NCBI RefSeq assembly: GCF_000016185.1
Contig: NC_011420.2
Location: forward strand, 186,001 to 250,000
Length of the DNA: 64,000 nt
From: Rhodospirillum centenum SW
Lineage (GTDB): Bacteria > Pseudomonadota > Alphaproteobacteria > Azospirillales > Azospirillaceae
Direction: 5' to 3'
Part shown: in pieces, positions 35,687-44,921 of the stretch
Position numbering within the stretch: position 1 is the first letter of the stretch
Layout: each line of letters begins with the position of its first letter
The notes under the pieces: generated by a model
Databases searched by the model: none
Told to the model about the DNA's origin: nothing
What the model saw: only the letters and a program-made list of their open reading frames with translations
Translations under genes and position numbers: made by a program

Positions 35687-36661
35687 ATGAACCTCCGCCA
35701 GCTTCAGCATTTCGCCGCCCTTGCGGAAACGGGCAGTGTGCGGCGGACCAGCGCCCGGCTCAACCTCTCGCAGCCCGCCCTGTCCAAGAGCCTCCGCGCG
35801 CTGGAGGAGGATCTCGGCGTCGTCCTGTTCGACCGCCTGCCGCGGGGGCTGCGCCTGACCCCCGTGGGTGCCTGGCTGCTGTCGCGCTCCGTGCCGCTGC
35901 TGTCCGAAGCCCGGCAGATCCGCAACGAGATCGAGCTGATCCGCCGGCAGGCCGGCAGCGAGGTCCGCATCGCCGCAGGGACCGTGCTCTGCGCGTCGCT
36001 GATCCCGCGCAGCCTCGCCCGCCTGCGCGAGGTGGCCCCCAGCATCCGCGGCATCGTCAGCGCAGGATACTGGGACGACCAGAAGACCATGCTGCTGAAC
36101 GCGGAGATCGACTTCCTGGTGGCCGACGCCCGCGACCTGGAGGACATCGCGGAGTTCGAGCTGGCGCGGCTGCCGGTGGAGCCGATCTGCGCCTTCGCCC
36201 GGCCCGGCCATCCGCTGGCCGGGCGCCGGGGCCTGACACCCGCCGATCTGCGGGGCCATGACGCTGCCGGCCTGACGCGGCTGCCCAAGGGGCTGGAGCG
36301 GGTTCTGCGCGACCTGCCGGACCTGCCGGTGGGCGGCGGCTCCGCCGTCGGCAGCGATGATTTCGGCCTGCTGCGCACGGTGGCGGCCGGGTCCGACCTG
36401 CTGCTGTTCGCCCCGCCCGGCGCCGTCAGCGATCAGACGGGGCGGGGCGAACTGGTGCGCCTGGACCTTTCCCTGCCGGTGGAGGTGCAGACGCACTTCG
36501 CCATCGTCTGGCGGCGGGACCGCGGCCTCTCCCCCTCGGCGGAGCTGCTGAAGCGCACGATCCTGGAATGCGCCGCCCTGCCCCCGCCGGTCAGCCCGTC
36601 ACCCGCCGCAGCAGCGCACGCCCCGCGAAGCGCACCCGCTGCGACAGCGGAAACCGTTTGA
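35687..36661 (+). CDS. LysR-family transcriptional regulator
   Basis: A 324-residue regulator. The N-terminal winged helix is MNLRQLQHFAALAETGSVRR and LNLSQPALSKSLRALEEDLG. The rest is the substrate-binding domain. It is convergent with the TPP-enzyme gene and its last 71 bases overlap that gene's 3' end; the overlapping C-terminus is Ala/Pro-rich and probably dispensable. It may control the TPP enzyme/FAD dehydrogenase pair, but it lies at their distal end, so this is only a guess. Confidence 0.9.
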   Translation: MNLRQLQHFAALAETGSVRRTSARLNLSQPALSKSLRALEEDLGVVLFDRLPRGLRLTPVGAWLLSRSVPLLSEARQIRNEIELIRRQAGSEVRIAAGTVLCASLIPRSLARLREVAPSIRGIVSAGYWDDQKTMLLNAEIDFLVADARDLEDIAEFELARLPVEPICAFARPGHPLAGRRGLTPADLRGHDAAGLTRLPKGLERVLRDLPDLPVGGGSAVGSDDFGLLRTVAAGSDLLLFAPPGAVSDQTGRGELVRLDLSLPVEVQTHFAIVWRRDRGLSPSAELLKRTILECAALPPPVSPSPAAAAHAPRSAPAATAETV

Positions 36662-38324
36662 AGGTGGACTTGGCCGTGCCGGCGGTGAAGGCGGTGCGCT
36701 TGCTGTAGTCGATGGCGACATCGACGATCACCGGCCGGCCGGTCGCGGCCAGCCGGCGCGCCTCGGCGATGGCGTCGGCGATGCGGTCGCCGTTCTGCAT
36801 CGCCACATGCGCCGCCCCGGTGGCGCGCGCCACCCCCTCCAGGTCGGCGCCGGCCAGCACGGTGCAGGGCTTGCGGTTATAGGGGATCTCCTGCGCCTGG
36901 GCGATCTGCGACAGTTCCCCGTCGCTGAAGACGAAGTAGATGACGCCCAGGCCGCGCGCCGTCGCCGTCATGATCTCCATGCAGGTCATCAGGAAGCAGC
37001 CGTCGCCGACGATGGCGAACACCTCCTTCCCCGGCTGCGCCAGCTTGGCCCCGATGGCGGCCGGCACCGCGTAGCCCATGGCGTTGAAGTCGGTCGGCGT
37101 CAGCACCCGCCCGCCGCGGTGGATCGGGAACAGCTCCGCCGTCAGGAAGGTGTGGTTGCCGTCGTCCAGCACGGTGACGGCATCGTCGGGCATCTGCCGG
37201 CGCAGCTCGTCGAAGAAGCGCGCCGGGTTGACCCGGCCCTTGCTGTCATGGGCGTACCACTCCTCCCGCCAGGCCCGCCGGTCGCGCGCGAGGCGGTCTG
37301 CGAGCCCCGTGTCCGGCGCCGGTTTCCCGCGCGCCCGAAGCTCCTCCAGCAGGGCGGCCAGCACGGTCCGGGCGTCACCCACGATGCCGACCGCGGCCGG
37401 GTAGTTCGCCCCGATCACGTCGGCGCAGATGTCGACATGGACCAAACCCGCCGGCACCTCCGCGCTGAAGCTGCCGGTCGGGATCTCCCCGAAGCGGGTG
37501 CCCACGGCCAGCATGCCGTCGCAGCCCTCGAAGGCGTTGCGGGCCGCCGGCACGGCGGAGCCGCTGAAGCCGAAGCCGGCATGCAGCGGATGATCGGCCG
37601 GGAAGCTCGCCAGCCCCTGGAGCGTGGTACTGACCGGCGCCTGGAGGAACTCCGCGATGGCCGCCACCTCCGCCTGTGCCCCGCGCGCGCCCCAGCCGAC
37701 GAACAGGCCCGGCCTGCGGGCCGCCAGCAGCAGGTCGGCGGCCCGGCGCACCGCCTCCGGATCGGGGGAAGCGGGCGGCGGCGGGGGCGTCCAGCGCGGC
37801 AACTCGCCGACCTCGCCGGGGAAGAGCTGGAGGTTGACCGGGATCTCCACCAGCACCGGGCCGGGCTGGCCGCCCGTGGCGATCCGGTACGCCTCATGGA
37901 TCGTCGGCACCACGTCCTCGTGCCGCTCCACCCGGAACGCCGCCTTGGTCAGCGGCTCGATCAGGCGGAGCTGGTCGATCTCGTGGAGCTGGAAACGGCG
38001 GCCGGTGTCCGTCCGGATGCCGCCGGAGAAGATCAGCATCGGGATGCCGCCCAGGAAGGACTCGCCGATGCCGCTCGCGGCATGGGTGATGCCGGCGGCC
38101 GGCACGATGGCCAGCGCCCCGACCGTGTCGTCCGCGGCCCGGCTGACGGCATCGGCCATGAAGGCGCCGCCGCCCTCATGCGTCACCAGCACCGGCGTCA
38201 CCGTCTCGCTGCTGTTCAGCTCGTCGTACAGTTCGGTGTTGTGGACGCCGGGAATGCCGAAGGTGAACCTGATCCCGAGCTGTTCCATGGCGTGGACCGC
38301 CAGCCAGGCCGCCGTCTTCTTCAT
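36591..38324 (-). CDS. Thiamine-pyrophosphate enzyme, acetolactate-synthase-like
   Basis: A 577-residue protein with the three TPP-enzyme domains. The catalytic Glu is in VTHEGGGAFMADAVSRAADD. The TPP/Mg motif is VGDGCFLMTCMEIMTATARG followed by FSDGELSQI. The middle domain is near residues 190-320. The family covers acetolactate synthases, benzoylformate and oxalyl-CoA decarboxylases and relatives; an ilvH-type regulatory subunit is not adjacent. It follows the FAD dehydrogenase gene by 26 bases on the same strand, suggesting a joint catabolic role. Confidence 0.85.
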   Translation of the reverse strand: MKKTAAWLAVHAMEQLGIRFTFGIPGVHNTELYDELNSSETVTPVLVTHEGGGAFMADAVSRAADDTVGALAIVPAAGITHAASGIGESFLGGIPMLIFSGGIRTDTGRRFQLHEIDQLRLIEPLTKAAFRVERHEDVVPTIHEAYRIATGGQPGPVLVEIPVNLQLFPGEVGELPRWTPPPPPASPDPEAVRRAADLLLAARRPGLFVGWGARGAQAEVAAIAEFLQAPVSTTLQGLASFPADHPLHAGFGFSGSAVPAARNAFEGCDGMLAVGTRFGEIPTGSFSAEVPAGLVHVDICADVIGANYPAAVGIVGDARTVLAALLEELRARGKPAPDTGLADRLARDRRAWREEWYAHDSKGRVNPARFFDELRRQMPDDAVTVLDDGNHTFLTAELFPIHRGGRVLTPTDFNAMGYAVPAAIGAKLAQPGKEVFAIVGDGCFLMTCMEIMTATARGLGVIYFVFSDGELSQIAQAQEIPYNRKPCTVLAGADLEGVARATGAAHVAMQNGDRIADAIAEARRLAATGRPVIVDVAIDYSKRTAFTAGTAKSTFKRFPLSQRVRFAGRALLRRVTG

Positions 38325-38350
38325 CCGTGCTCCCTCCCCTTCGTCTTCGT

Positions 38351-39973
38351 TCAGGTCCGGCCGGCGATGGACCGGGCGGCGCGCCGGGCGCCGTAGATGC
38401 AGCCGCCCAGGAACGTGCCCTCCAGCGAGCGCAGGCCGTTCATGCCGCCCCCGCCGAAGCCGGCGGCCTCCCCCACCGCGTAGAGGCCGGGCACCGGCTG
38501 GTCGCCCGCATCCAGCACGCGGCTGTCCAGATCGGTGCGGATGCCGCCCAGGCTCTTGCGGCTGATGATGAACTCGCGGATGGCGATCAGGGGGCCGGCC
38601 GCGGGATCGAGGATCGGCTGGAAGGCGCAGGTGCGCATCCGGTCGCCGCGCCAGCGCCGCAGATGGGCGATGCGCCGGAGCTGCCGGTCGTTGTGCAGGG
38701 CGGGCCCGCGGGCGATCTCCGCGTCGTAGCGCTCCGCCGCCGCACGCACGGCGGCGAGGTCCACGGCGCCGTCGCCCTGGAGCGCGTTCATCTTCTCCAC
38801 CAGTTCGGGCAGGGTCGCCGCGGTGACGGTGTCCGGGCTGTTCTCGATCACCTCGCGGACCAGCCAGCGGTTGCCCAACAGGGTGTCGCGCAGGAAGCCG
38901 GCCGCGCTGCGCTCCCGCAGCGACGGATTGAACTCCGCACCGGAGATGGCAAGCTCCTTCAAGGCGATGCGCTGGTTCAGAAGCTGCCAGGACCAGGCCC
39001 GCTCCTGCCCGCAGATGCGGGTGACCAGCTCACGCGTGTCGAAGCCGCCGACCAGGGGCGCCGGTCCGATCCGCTCGCCCCGCCAGTTCAGCCAGAGCGC
39101 CGATTTCGGCGGCACCAGCGACAGGCCGTGATCGGGCTTGCGCGGGCGCCAGTGGCGGATGCCGGCGGCATAGTTCCACATCCGGTCCAGACCGGAGACG
39201 ACCCCGCCGACGGCCTCCACGGCATCGTGCAGGCGGCCGTCGGCGAAGCGGTGGGAGCCGTTCAGGATCGTCTCCGGCGGCCGGCCCCAGTCGGCGTGCC
39301 AGTGCCGGCGCACCCGCTCCAGGCAGCCGTTGATGCCGCCCGCGGCCACCACGACGCAGTCGGCCGTGGCGGTGAAGGGCCGCTCCGTCTCCCCCGTCAT
39401 GACGCCGATGCAGCCGCTGACGCGGCCCGCCGCCTCCGTCAGCGCCTCGACCCGGTGATCGAAGCGCAGGGTCAGGGCGTCGCGCCGCGGATGCTCCCGC
39501 AGCAGGCCGGCCAGCCGCGTCGCCAGCCGGTGCCCGGTCCCCCAGGTGACGTGCCAGCGCGGGACCGAGTTGCCGTCGCCCTGCTCGCCCCGCTCGACCC
39601 AGAGCGGCACCGGCAGGAAGCCGATGTCCCGCGCCCTGAGCCAGCGGTAGATCTCCCCCTCGCTCTCGTGGACATAGGCTTCGGCCCAGCGCCGGGGCCA
39701 GCGTTCGGCCTCGGCTTCGCGGCCGAACGCCCCGAAGGAGAGCCAGTCGCGCAGCGCCAGGTCCGGGGTGTCGCGGATGCCGGTGCGGCGCTGCTCGGGC
39801 GTTCCCACCAGCAGGATGCCGCCGAAGCTCTCCTTCGCCTGCCCGCCGAAGGCGTCTTTCCTGTCGCGGTCCAGCAGGGTGACGCTGCGCCCCGCCGACA
39901 GCAGTTCCAGGGCCGTGACGATGCCGGCCAGACCACCCCCGATCACCAGAACATCGCTACGATACTGCTGCAT
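38351..39973 (-). CDS. FAD-binding dehydrogenase (3-ketosteroid dehydrogenase-like family)
   Basis: A 540-residue flavoprotein. The dinucleotide site is DVLVIGGGLAGIVTALELLS with LLDRDRK. The C-terminal FAD-contact region is GLYAVGEAAGFGGGGMNGLR. The family, related to fumarate reductase/KstD flavoproteins, contains many enzymes annotated only as FAD-binding dehydrogenase. The ATG at 39973 is chosen because the Rossmann motif starts 7 residues later. First gene of a pair with the TPP enzyme; possible operator half-sites lie at 40081-40148. Confidence 0.85.
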   Translation of the reverse strand: MQQYRSDVLVIGGGLAGIVTALELLSAGRSVTLLDRDRKDAFGGQAKESFGGILLVGTPEQRRTGIRDTPDLALRDWLSFGAFGREAEAERWPRRWAEAYVHESEGEIYRWLRARDIGFLPVPLWVERGEQGDGNSVPRWHVTWGTGHRLATRLAGLLREHPRRDALTLRFDHRVEALTEAAGRVSGCIGVMTGETERPFTATADCVVVAAGGINGCLERVRRHWHADWGRPPETILNGSHRFADGRLHDAVEAVGGVVSGLDRMWNYAAGIRHWRPRKPDHGLSLVPPKSALWLNWRGERIGPAPLVGGFDTRELVTRICGQERAWSWQLLNQRIALKELAISGAEFNPSLRERSAAGFLRDTLLGNRWLVREVIENSPDTVTAATLPELVEKMNALQGDGAVDLAAVRAAAERYDAEIARGPALHNDRQLRRIAHLRRWRGDRMRTCAFQPILDPAAGPLIAIREFIISRKSLGGIRTDLDSRVLDAGDQPVPGLYAVGEAAGFGGGGMNGLRSLEGTFLGGCIYGARRAARSIAGRT

Positions 39974-40080
39974 CCGCCGCTTTCCGACCTGTCCGCCGAA
40001 AGGAGGGTCGGCCCGGATCATGCCGCAGTGCGAAAAGAACTTCCGCACGACGGCAGGCGGGGCCGGCACCTTTCCAGAGG

Positions 40081-40148
40081 ACTATCGGCAGCGGCAACGC
40101 AGACTGTCCAATGACTTATCTTCCCTGACCGATAGCCGGTGGTTATCG
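40081..40148. promoter_or_regulatory. Cluster of TATC/GATA half-sites ahead of the FAD-TPP operon
   Basis: CTATCGG, CTTATC, CGATAG and TTATCG occur within 68 bases. CGATA-N9-TATCG (40130-40148) is an inverted repeat of the size LysR-type regulators bind. It lies about 110-175 bases upstream of the FAD dehydrogenase start. Confidence 0.4.
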
Positions 40149-40238
40149 ATCGGGGGCGGCTGGCCCCGGCAGGCTCCCTGAAGGTCGGGCCGAAGATACC
40201 AACGCGGAGGTCGTGCCCCCCGGAGCGGCGCAAGCCGG

Positions 40239-41051
40239 TCAGAAGAATTCGTCGAGCAGGCAGTAGCAGTCCAGGCGGTCGGGATCGGCCGGACGACCAT
40301 AGTGCGCCAGGAAGGGGGCGATCCAGGCCTCGCCCCAGCAGTCCGCGATGCTGCGGCAGGCCAGGGCAAGGTCCTGGTGGCGGTCGGCCACCCCCAGCCG
40401 GCCGCAGTCGATGAAGCCGGCGAAGCGCCCGCCATCAGTCATGAGATTGTCCGGGCAGGCGTCGCCATGCGTCACGACCAGATCCTCCCGCGCGGGACGC
40501 CGTGCCCGCAGCTCTGCCAGGAGATCGGCCGCGCTCCGGCCCTGCCGCACCTCGTCGAAATCCTCCTCGTCCACCAGACCGGCGGCGACCCGCGCCGCGG
40601 CCAGCGCGATCTGCCCGTCGATCCGCTGGTCGAAGGGGCAGGCGGCGATGTCCAGCGCGTGCAGGGTGCGGAGGGCTCCGGCATAAAGGGCAACGCGGCG
40701 CCCGGTGTCGAGGTCCGGCGCTTCCTCCAGGACATGGCCCGGCAGGGCCGACATCAGAAGCCAGTGCCGCCCCGCCTCTTCCGTGGCCTGCAGCACCGCC
40801 GGACAGGGAATGCCCTGCCCGGCCAGCCAGCGCAGCCGGGCGATCTCTCCCGGCAACTCCGCAAGAGGCTCCGCGGGTTCCGTCTTGACGTACAGGACCG
40901 GTCGTCCGGGCGCGTCCAGCCGGAACACCGCCGCGTCGGAGCAACCGCCGGAGGGCCGGGTCCAGGCGTAGCCTTCCAGCCGCTCCCGCCAGCCGGCCGG
41001 CGGCTCCGGCATCCCGCCCGCTCCAGGGTTCCCGTAATTTCCGGCCTGCAT
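40239..41051 (-). CDS. Aminoglycoside 3'-phosphotransferase-like kinase
   Basis: A 270-residue protein, the usual length of APH(3') enzymes. The catalytic loop is [13 protein letters not shown] and the metal-binding region is [20 protein letters not shown]. The C-terminus CYCLLDEFF matches the APH(3') ending. The nucleotide-site Lys lies in [11 protein letters not shown]. It would phosphorylate the 3'-hydroxyl of kanamycin-type drugs. The ATG at 41051 has GGAGG just ahead. It starts 23 bases after the cbbR stop on the same strand, so read-through from cbbR is possible. No mobile element is seen, so it looks resident. Confidence 0.88.
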   Translation of the reverse strand: MQAGNYGNPGAGGMPEPPAGWRERLEGYAWTRPSGGCSDAAVFRLDAPGRPVLYVKTEPAEPLAELPGEIARLRWLAGQGIPCPAVLQATEEAGRHWLLMSALPGHVLEEAPDLDTGRRVALYAGALRTLHALDIAACPFDQRIDGQIALAAARVAAGLVDEEDFDEVRQGRSAADLLAELRARRPAREDLVVTHGDACPDNLMTDGGRFAGFIDCGRLGVADRHQDLALACRSIADCWGEAWIAPFLAHYGRPADPDRLDCYCLLDEFF

Positions 41052-41074
41052 GTCGCCTCCGCTCCGTCCGTTCT

Positions 41075-42007
41075 TCAGGCCGGCAGCGGATGCAGCGCGG
41101 CCGGAATGGTGCCCGACGGCGCTTCCGCCGTCTCCTTCAGGAACTGGAGGAAGCTCCGCGCCGCGCGGGACAGCGTCTTGCCCTGGAGATGGACGGCATT
41201 CCAGCGGCGGCACAGCGGGAAGCCGGCGATGTCCAGGATCACCAGCCGGTGCGCCGCCAGTTCCAGTTCGATGCTGTGCATCGGCAGCACCGACAGGCCC
41301 AGCCCCGCCATCACCGCCTGCTTGATCGCCTCGGTGCTGCCCAGTTCCATGTAGGGCTCGATGGTCAGGCCCTGCCCCGCCAGTTCCCGCTCGAAGGAGG
41401 TGCGCGTGCCGGACCCCGGTTCGCGCATCAGCCAGCGCTCCCCGGCCAGGTCCGGCAGGGCGAGACCCGCCTGGTCCGCGCCGGGATGGTGCGGGTGCGC
41501 GACCACGACAAGCCGGTTCTCGATGATCGGGTGCGCGACCAGGGGCAGGTCGTCGGGCACCTGCCCCATGATGACGAAATCGTCCAGGTTCTCGCCCAGC
41601 CGCTGGATCAGCCGCGCCCGGTTCGTGACGACCAGCCGCGGCACCACCGCCGGATGGTCCGCCACGAAGCGGCCCAGCAGATGCGGCGTGAAATACTTGG
41701 CCGTCGTCGCCACGGCCAGCCGCAGCGGACCGCGCAGCGTGTCGGCCAGTTCGTCCAGTTCGTCGTCCAGCGACCTCAGCCGTGTCAGGACGTCGCAGGC
41801 GGTGGCGTACATCGCCTCCCCCGCCGGGGTCAGGAAGAAGCGCTTGCCCAGATGCTCGATCAGGGGCGTCCCGGCATTCTCCTCCAGCCGGCGGATCTGG
41901 ATGGAGACCGCCGGCTGGGTCAGGTGCAGTTCTTCCGCGGCACGGGTGAAGCTCCGGTGCCTCGCCACCGCCTCGAACAGGCGGAGCTGCTGAAGGGTCA
42001 GGTGCAT
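41075..42007 (-). CDS. cbbR: CbbR, LysR-type activator of the Calvin cycle operon
   Basis: A 310-residue LysR protein with N-terminal [23 protein letters not shown] and [20 protein letters not shown]. The effector domain contains [20 protein letters not shown], common in CbbR. It is transcribed divergently from cbbL across a 171-base AT-rich region, the classic CbbR arrangement. CbbR responds to metabolites such as NADPH or phosphoenolpyruvate in other bacteria; the ligand here is not known. Confidence 0.93.
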   Translation of the reverse strand: MHLTLQQLRLFEAVARHRSFTRAAEELHLTQPAVSIQIRRLEENAGTPLIEHLGKRFFLTPAGEAMYATACDVLTRLRSLDDELDELADTLRGPLRLAVATTAKYFTPHLLGRFVADHPAVVPRLVVTNRARLIQRLGENLDDFVIMGQVPDDLPLVAHPIIENRLVVVAHPHHPGADQAGLALPDLAGERWLMREPGSGTRTSFERELAGQGLTIEPYMELGSTEAIKQAVMAGLGLSVLPMHSIELELAAHRLVILDIAGFPLCRRWNAVHLQGKTLSRAARSFLQFLKETAEAPSGTIPAALHPLPA

Positions 42008-42178
42008 GACAGGGGTCCCACCATCCGGCCGTCGATAAACGGAAGTAAATACTGACGATTAGATATATTAGTTTTTATCTATATTCGCGCTCCTCTAGGG
42101 TCAAGGCGCAACAACGCCGCTGCCCCGGCCGCCATCCGCGGAGGGCGGCGGCGTGTACCGGGACAAGAGGAGCACAGG
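42008..42178. promoter_or_regulatory. cbbR-cbbL divergent control region
   Basis: An AT-rich stretch (about 42035-42090) contrasts with the GC-rich surroundings. It includes AGATA (42061-42065) and TATCT (42076-42080) as inverted arms and several T-N11-A spacings typical of CbbR sites. AGGAGCACAGG lies just ahead of cbbL. Exact hexamers of the promoter are not clear. Confidence 0.6.
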
Positions 42179-43597
42179 ATGGGCAAGACCTATCAGGCAG
42201 GCGTCAAAGAGTACCGTGAGACCTACTGGGACCCGAACTACACGCCGAAGGACAGCGACATCCTGGCCTGCTTCAAGGTGGTCCCGCAGCCGGGGGTCCC
42301 GCGCGAAGAAGCCGCAGCGGCCGTCTGCGCCGAATCCTCCACCGCGACCTGGACCACGGTCTGGACCGACCTGCTGACCGACCTCGACTACTACAAGGGC
42401 CGGGCCTACGCGATCGAGGACGTGCCGGGCGATGACGAGGCGTTCTACGCCTTCGTGGCCTACCCGATGGGCCTGTTCGAGGAGGGCTCCATCGTCAACG
42501 TCTTCACCTCGCTGGTCGGCAACGTCTTCGGCTTCAAGGCGGTGCGCTCCCTGCGGCTGGAGGATGTGCGCTTCCCGCTCTGGTTCGTCACCACCTGCGA
42601 CGGCCCGCCCCACGGCATCCAGGTCGAGCGCGACAAGCTGGACAAGTACGGCCGCCCGCTGCTGGGCTGCACGATCAAGCCGAAGCTCGGGCTGTCGGCG
42701 AAGAACTACGGCCGGGCGGTCTATGAGTGCCTGCGCGGCGGCCTGGACTTCACCAAGGACGACGAGAACGTCAACTCCCAGCCCTTCATGCGCTGGCGCG
42801 ACCGCTTCCTGTTCTGCCAGGAGGCGATCGAGAAGGCCGAGGCGGAGACCGGCGAGCGCAAGGGCCACTACCTGAACGTCACAGCGCCCAACATGGAGGA
42901 GATCTACCGCCGGGCCGAGTACGCCAAGGAGATCGGCTCGCCGATCATCATGAGCGACTATCTGACGATCGGCTGGGCGGCCCATTCCAGCCTGTCGCGC
43001 TGGTGCCGCAACAACGGGATGCTGCTGCACGTCCACCGGGCGATGCACGGCGTCATCGACCGCAACCCGCGGCACGGCATCAACTTCCGGGTCCTGGCCA
43101 AGCTGCTGCGCCTGCTGGGCGGCGACCACCTGCATTCCGGCACCGTCGTCGGCAAGCTGGAAGGCGACCGCGAGGCGACGCTCGGCTGGGTGGACCTGAT
43201 GCGCGAGCGCCATGTGAAGGAGGATCGCAGCCGCGGCCTCTTCTTCGACCAGGAATGGGGCCACATGGCGCCGGTCATGCCGGTCGCTTCGGGCGGCATC
43301 CATGTCTGGCACATGCCGGCCCTGCTCTCGATCTTCGGTGACGATGCCGTCTTCCAGTTCGGCGGCGGCACGCTGGGGCATCCCTGGGGCAACGCTGCCG
43401 GCGCCTGTGCCAACCGCGTGGCGCTGGAGGCCTGCGTCGAGGCGCGCAACCAGGGCCGCGACGTGGAGCGCGAGGGCAAGGACATCCTGACCGCCGCCGC
43501 CCGCCACAGCCCCGAACTGAAGATGGCGATGGAGACCTGGAAGGAGGTCCGCTTCGAGTTCGACGTGGTGGACAAGCTCGACGTCGTCCACCGCTGA
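42179..43597 (+). CDS. cbbL: RuBisCO large subunit, form I green type
   Basis: A 472-residue protein with full catalytic set: [18 protein letters not shown] (Lys167-Pro-Lys169), [20 protein letters not shown] with the carbamylated Lys193, HVHRAMHG and [20 protein letters not shown]. It fixes CO2 onto ribulose bisphosphate. Similarity and the linked cbbQ and cbbO place it in the IA (IAq) group rather than red type. cbbS follows after 31 bases. No carboxysome genes are present in the window. Confidence 0.97.
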   Translation: MGKTYQAGVKEYRETYWDPNYTPKDSDILACFKVVPQPGVPREEAAAAVCAESSTATWTTVWTDLLTDLDYYKGRAYAIEDVPGDDEAFYAFVAYPMGLFEEGSIVNVFTSLVGNVFGFKAVRSLRLEDVRFPLWFVTTCDGPPHGIQVERDKLDKYGRPLLGCTIKPKLGLSAKNYGRAVYECLRGGLDFTKDDENVNSQPFMRWRDRFLFCQEAIEKAEAETGERKGHYLNVTAPNMEEIYRRAEYAKEIGSPIIMSDYLTIGWAAHSSLSRWCRNNGMLLHVHRAMHGVIDRNPRHGINFRVLAKLLRLLGGDHLHSGTVVGKLEGDREATLGWVDLMRERHVKEDRSRGLFFDQEWGHMAPVMPVASGGIHVWHMPALLSIFGDDAVFQFGGGTLGHPWGNAAGACANRVALEACVEARNQGRDVEREGKDILTAAARHSPELKMAMETWKEVRFEFDVVDKLDVVHR

Positions 43598-43628
43598 CCA
43601 AGCCCTTCCCGAACCGGAGACCCCGACC

Positions 43629-43988
43629 ATGAGCGTGATGCAGGACTATCCTTCCCGTCTTTCCGATCCGGGCAGCCGCAAGCTCGGCACCTTCTCCTAC
43701 CTGCCGCCGCTGGACGCGACGCAGATCCGCCGGCAGGTGGAGTACATCGTCGCCAAGGGCTGGAACCCGGCCCTGGAGCACACCGAGCCCGAGCATGCCG
43801 CCAGCCACTACTGGTACATGTGGAAGCTGCCGCTGTTCGGCGAGACGGACGTGGACCGCGTCCTGGCCGAGATCGAGGCGTGCCGGCAGGCCAATCCCGG
43901 CCACCACATCCGCCTGATCGGCTACGACAACATCAAGCAGAGCCAGGGCACCAGCATGGTCGTCCATCGGGCGCCCGTGGCGCGCTGA
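43629..43988 (+). CDS. cbbS: RuBisCO small subunit
   Basis: A 119-residue protein with [40 protein letters not shown] and [20 protein letters not shown], the standard small-subunit pattern. The C-terminal [20 protein letters not shown] is typical of green-type form I enzymes. It pairs with CbbL in the L8S8 enzyme. GGAGA lies ahead of the ATG. Confidence 0.96.
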   Translation: MSVMQDYPSRLSDPGSRKLGTFSYLPPLDATQIRRQVEYIVAKGWNPALEHTEPEHAASHYWYMWKLPLFGETDVDRVLAEIEACRQANPGHHIRLIGYDNIKQSQGTSMVVHRAPVAR

Positions 43989-44079
43989 TCCGGCGCGCTT
44001 CCGGTGTCCGCAGGGGCCGGCGGCCTCCCCCTTTCACCGCCGGCCCCGTTCCTGCCGCCCCTTCCCGAGGATGCCTCCC

Positions 44080-44889
44080 ATGAGCGAGATCGACGCCGCG
44101 CAGTACCGGGTCGCGGCGATGCCCTACTACCGCCCGGTCGGCAACGAGACGGAGCTGTACGAGGCCGCCTACGCCGCCCGCATGCCGCTGATCCTGAAAG
44201 GCCCGACGGGCTGCGGGAAGTCCCGCTTCGTCGAACACATGGCCTGGCGGCTGGACCGGCCGCTGATCACCGTCGCCTGCAACGAGGACATGACGGCCGC
44301 CGACCTGGTCGGGCGCTTCCTGCTGGACCTGAACGGCACCCGCTGGCAGGACGGCCCGCTGACGGTGGCGGCCCGCATCGGCGCCATCTGCTACCTGGAC
44401 GAGGTGGTGGAGACCCGTCAGGACACGCTGGTGGTCATCCACTCCCTGACCGACCACCGCCGCATGCTGCCCCTGGACAAGAAGGGCGAACTGGTCGCCG
44501 CCCATCCCGACTTCCAGATGGTGATCAGCTACAACCCCGGATACCAGAGCCTGAACAAGGAGCTGAAGCCGTCCACGCGGCAGCGCTTCGGGGCCATGGC
44601 CTTCGACTATCCCCTGCCGGAGATCGAGGCCGAGATCGTCGCGCACGAAAGCGGGGTCGCCCCTGCCCAGGCGGCGAAGCTGGTGCAGATGGCCCACCGC
44701 TCCCGCAACCTGAAGGGCCACGGGCTGGACGAGGGCATCTCGACCCGCCTGCTGATCTATGCCGGGCGCCTGATCGTGCAGGGCATCCCGCCCGCCGAAG
44801 CCTGCCGCATGGCGCTGGTCCGGCCCCTGACCGACGATCCCGACATGCAGGACACGCTCGACGCCGCCATCGACACCCTGTTCGGCTGA
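44080..44889 (+). CDS. cbbQ: CbbQ RuBisCO activase, AAA+ ATPase
   Basis: A 269-residue MoxR/CbbQ-type ATPase. Walker A is LKGPTGCGKS (residues 39-48), Walker B is ICYLDEVVE and sensor 1 is MVISYNPGYQ. It forms a hexamer that, with CbbO, removes inhibitory sugar phosphates from RuBisCO. The ATG at 44080 is chosen because GAGG lies 9 bases ahead, whereas the ATG at 44071 has GAGG touching it. It follows cbbS by about 90 bases and precedes cbbO. Confidence 0.93.
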   Translation: MSEIDAAQYRVAAMPYYRPVGNETELYEAAYAARMPLILKGPTGCGKSRFVEHMAWRLDRPLITVACNEDMTAADLVGRFLLDLNGTRWQDGPLTVAARIGAICYLDEVVETRQDTLVVIHSLTDHRRMLPLDKKGELVAAHPDFQMVISYNPGYQSLNKELKPSTRQRFGAMAFDYPLPEIEAEIVAHESGVAPAQAAKLVQMAHRSRNLKGHGLDEGISTRLLIYAGRLIVQGIPPAEACRMALVRPLTDDPDMQDTLDAAIDTLFG

Positions 44890-44921
44890 CCGGCCGACCG
44901 CAGCCCGAGGATCGACGTTCC

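Noticed and set aside
44004-44921. An upstream extension of cbbO that runs through the cbbQ region in another frame.
   Set aside because: cbbQ occupies this stretch with clear motifs, and cbbO has a good start at 44922.
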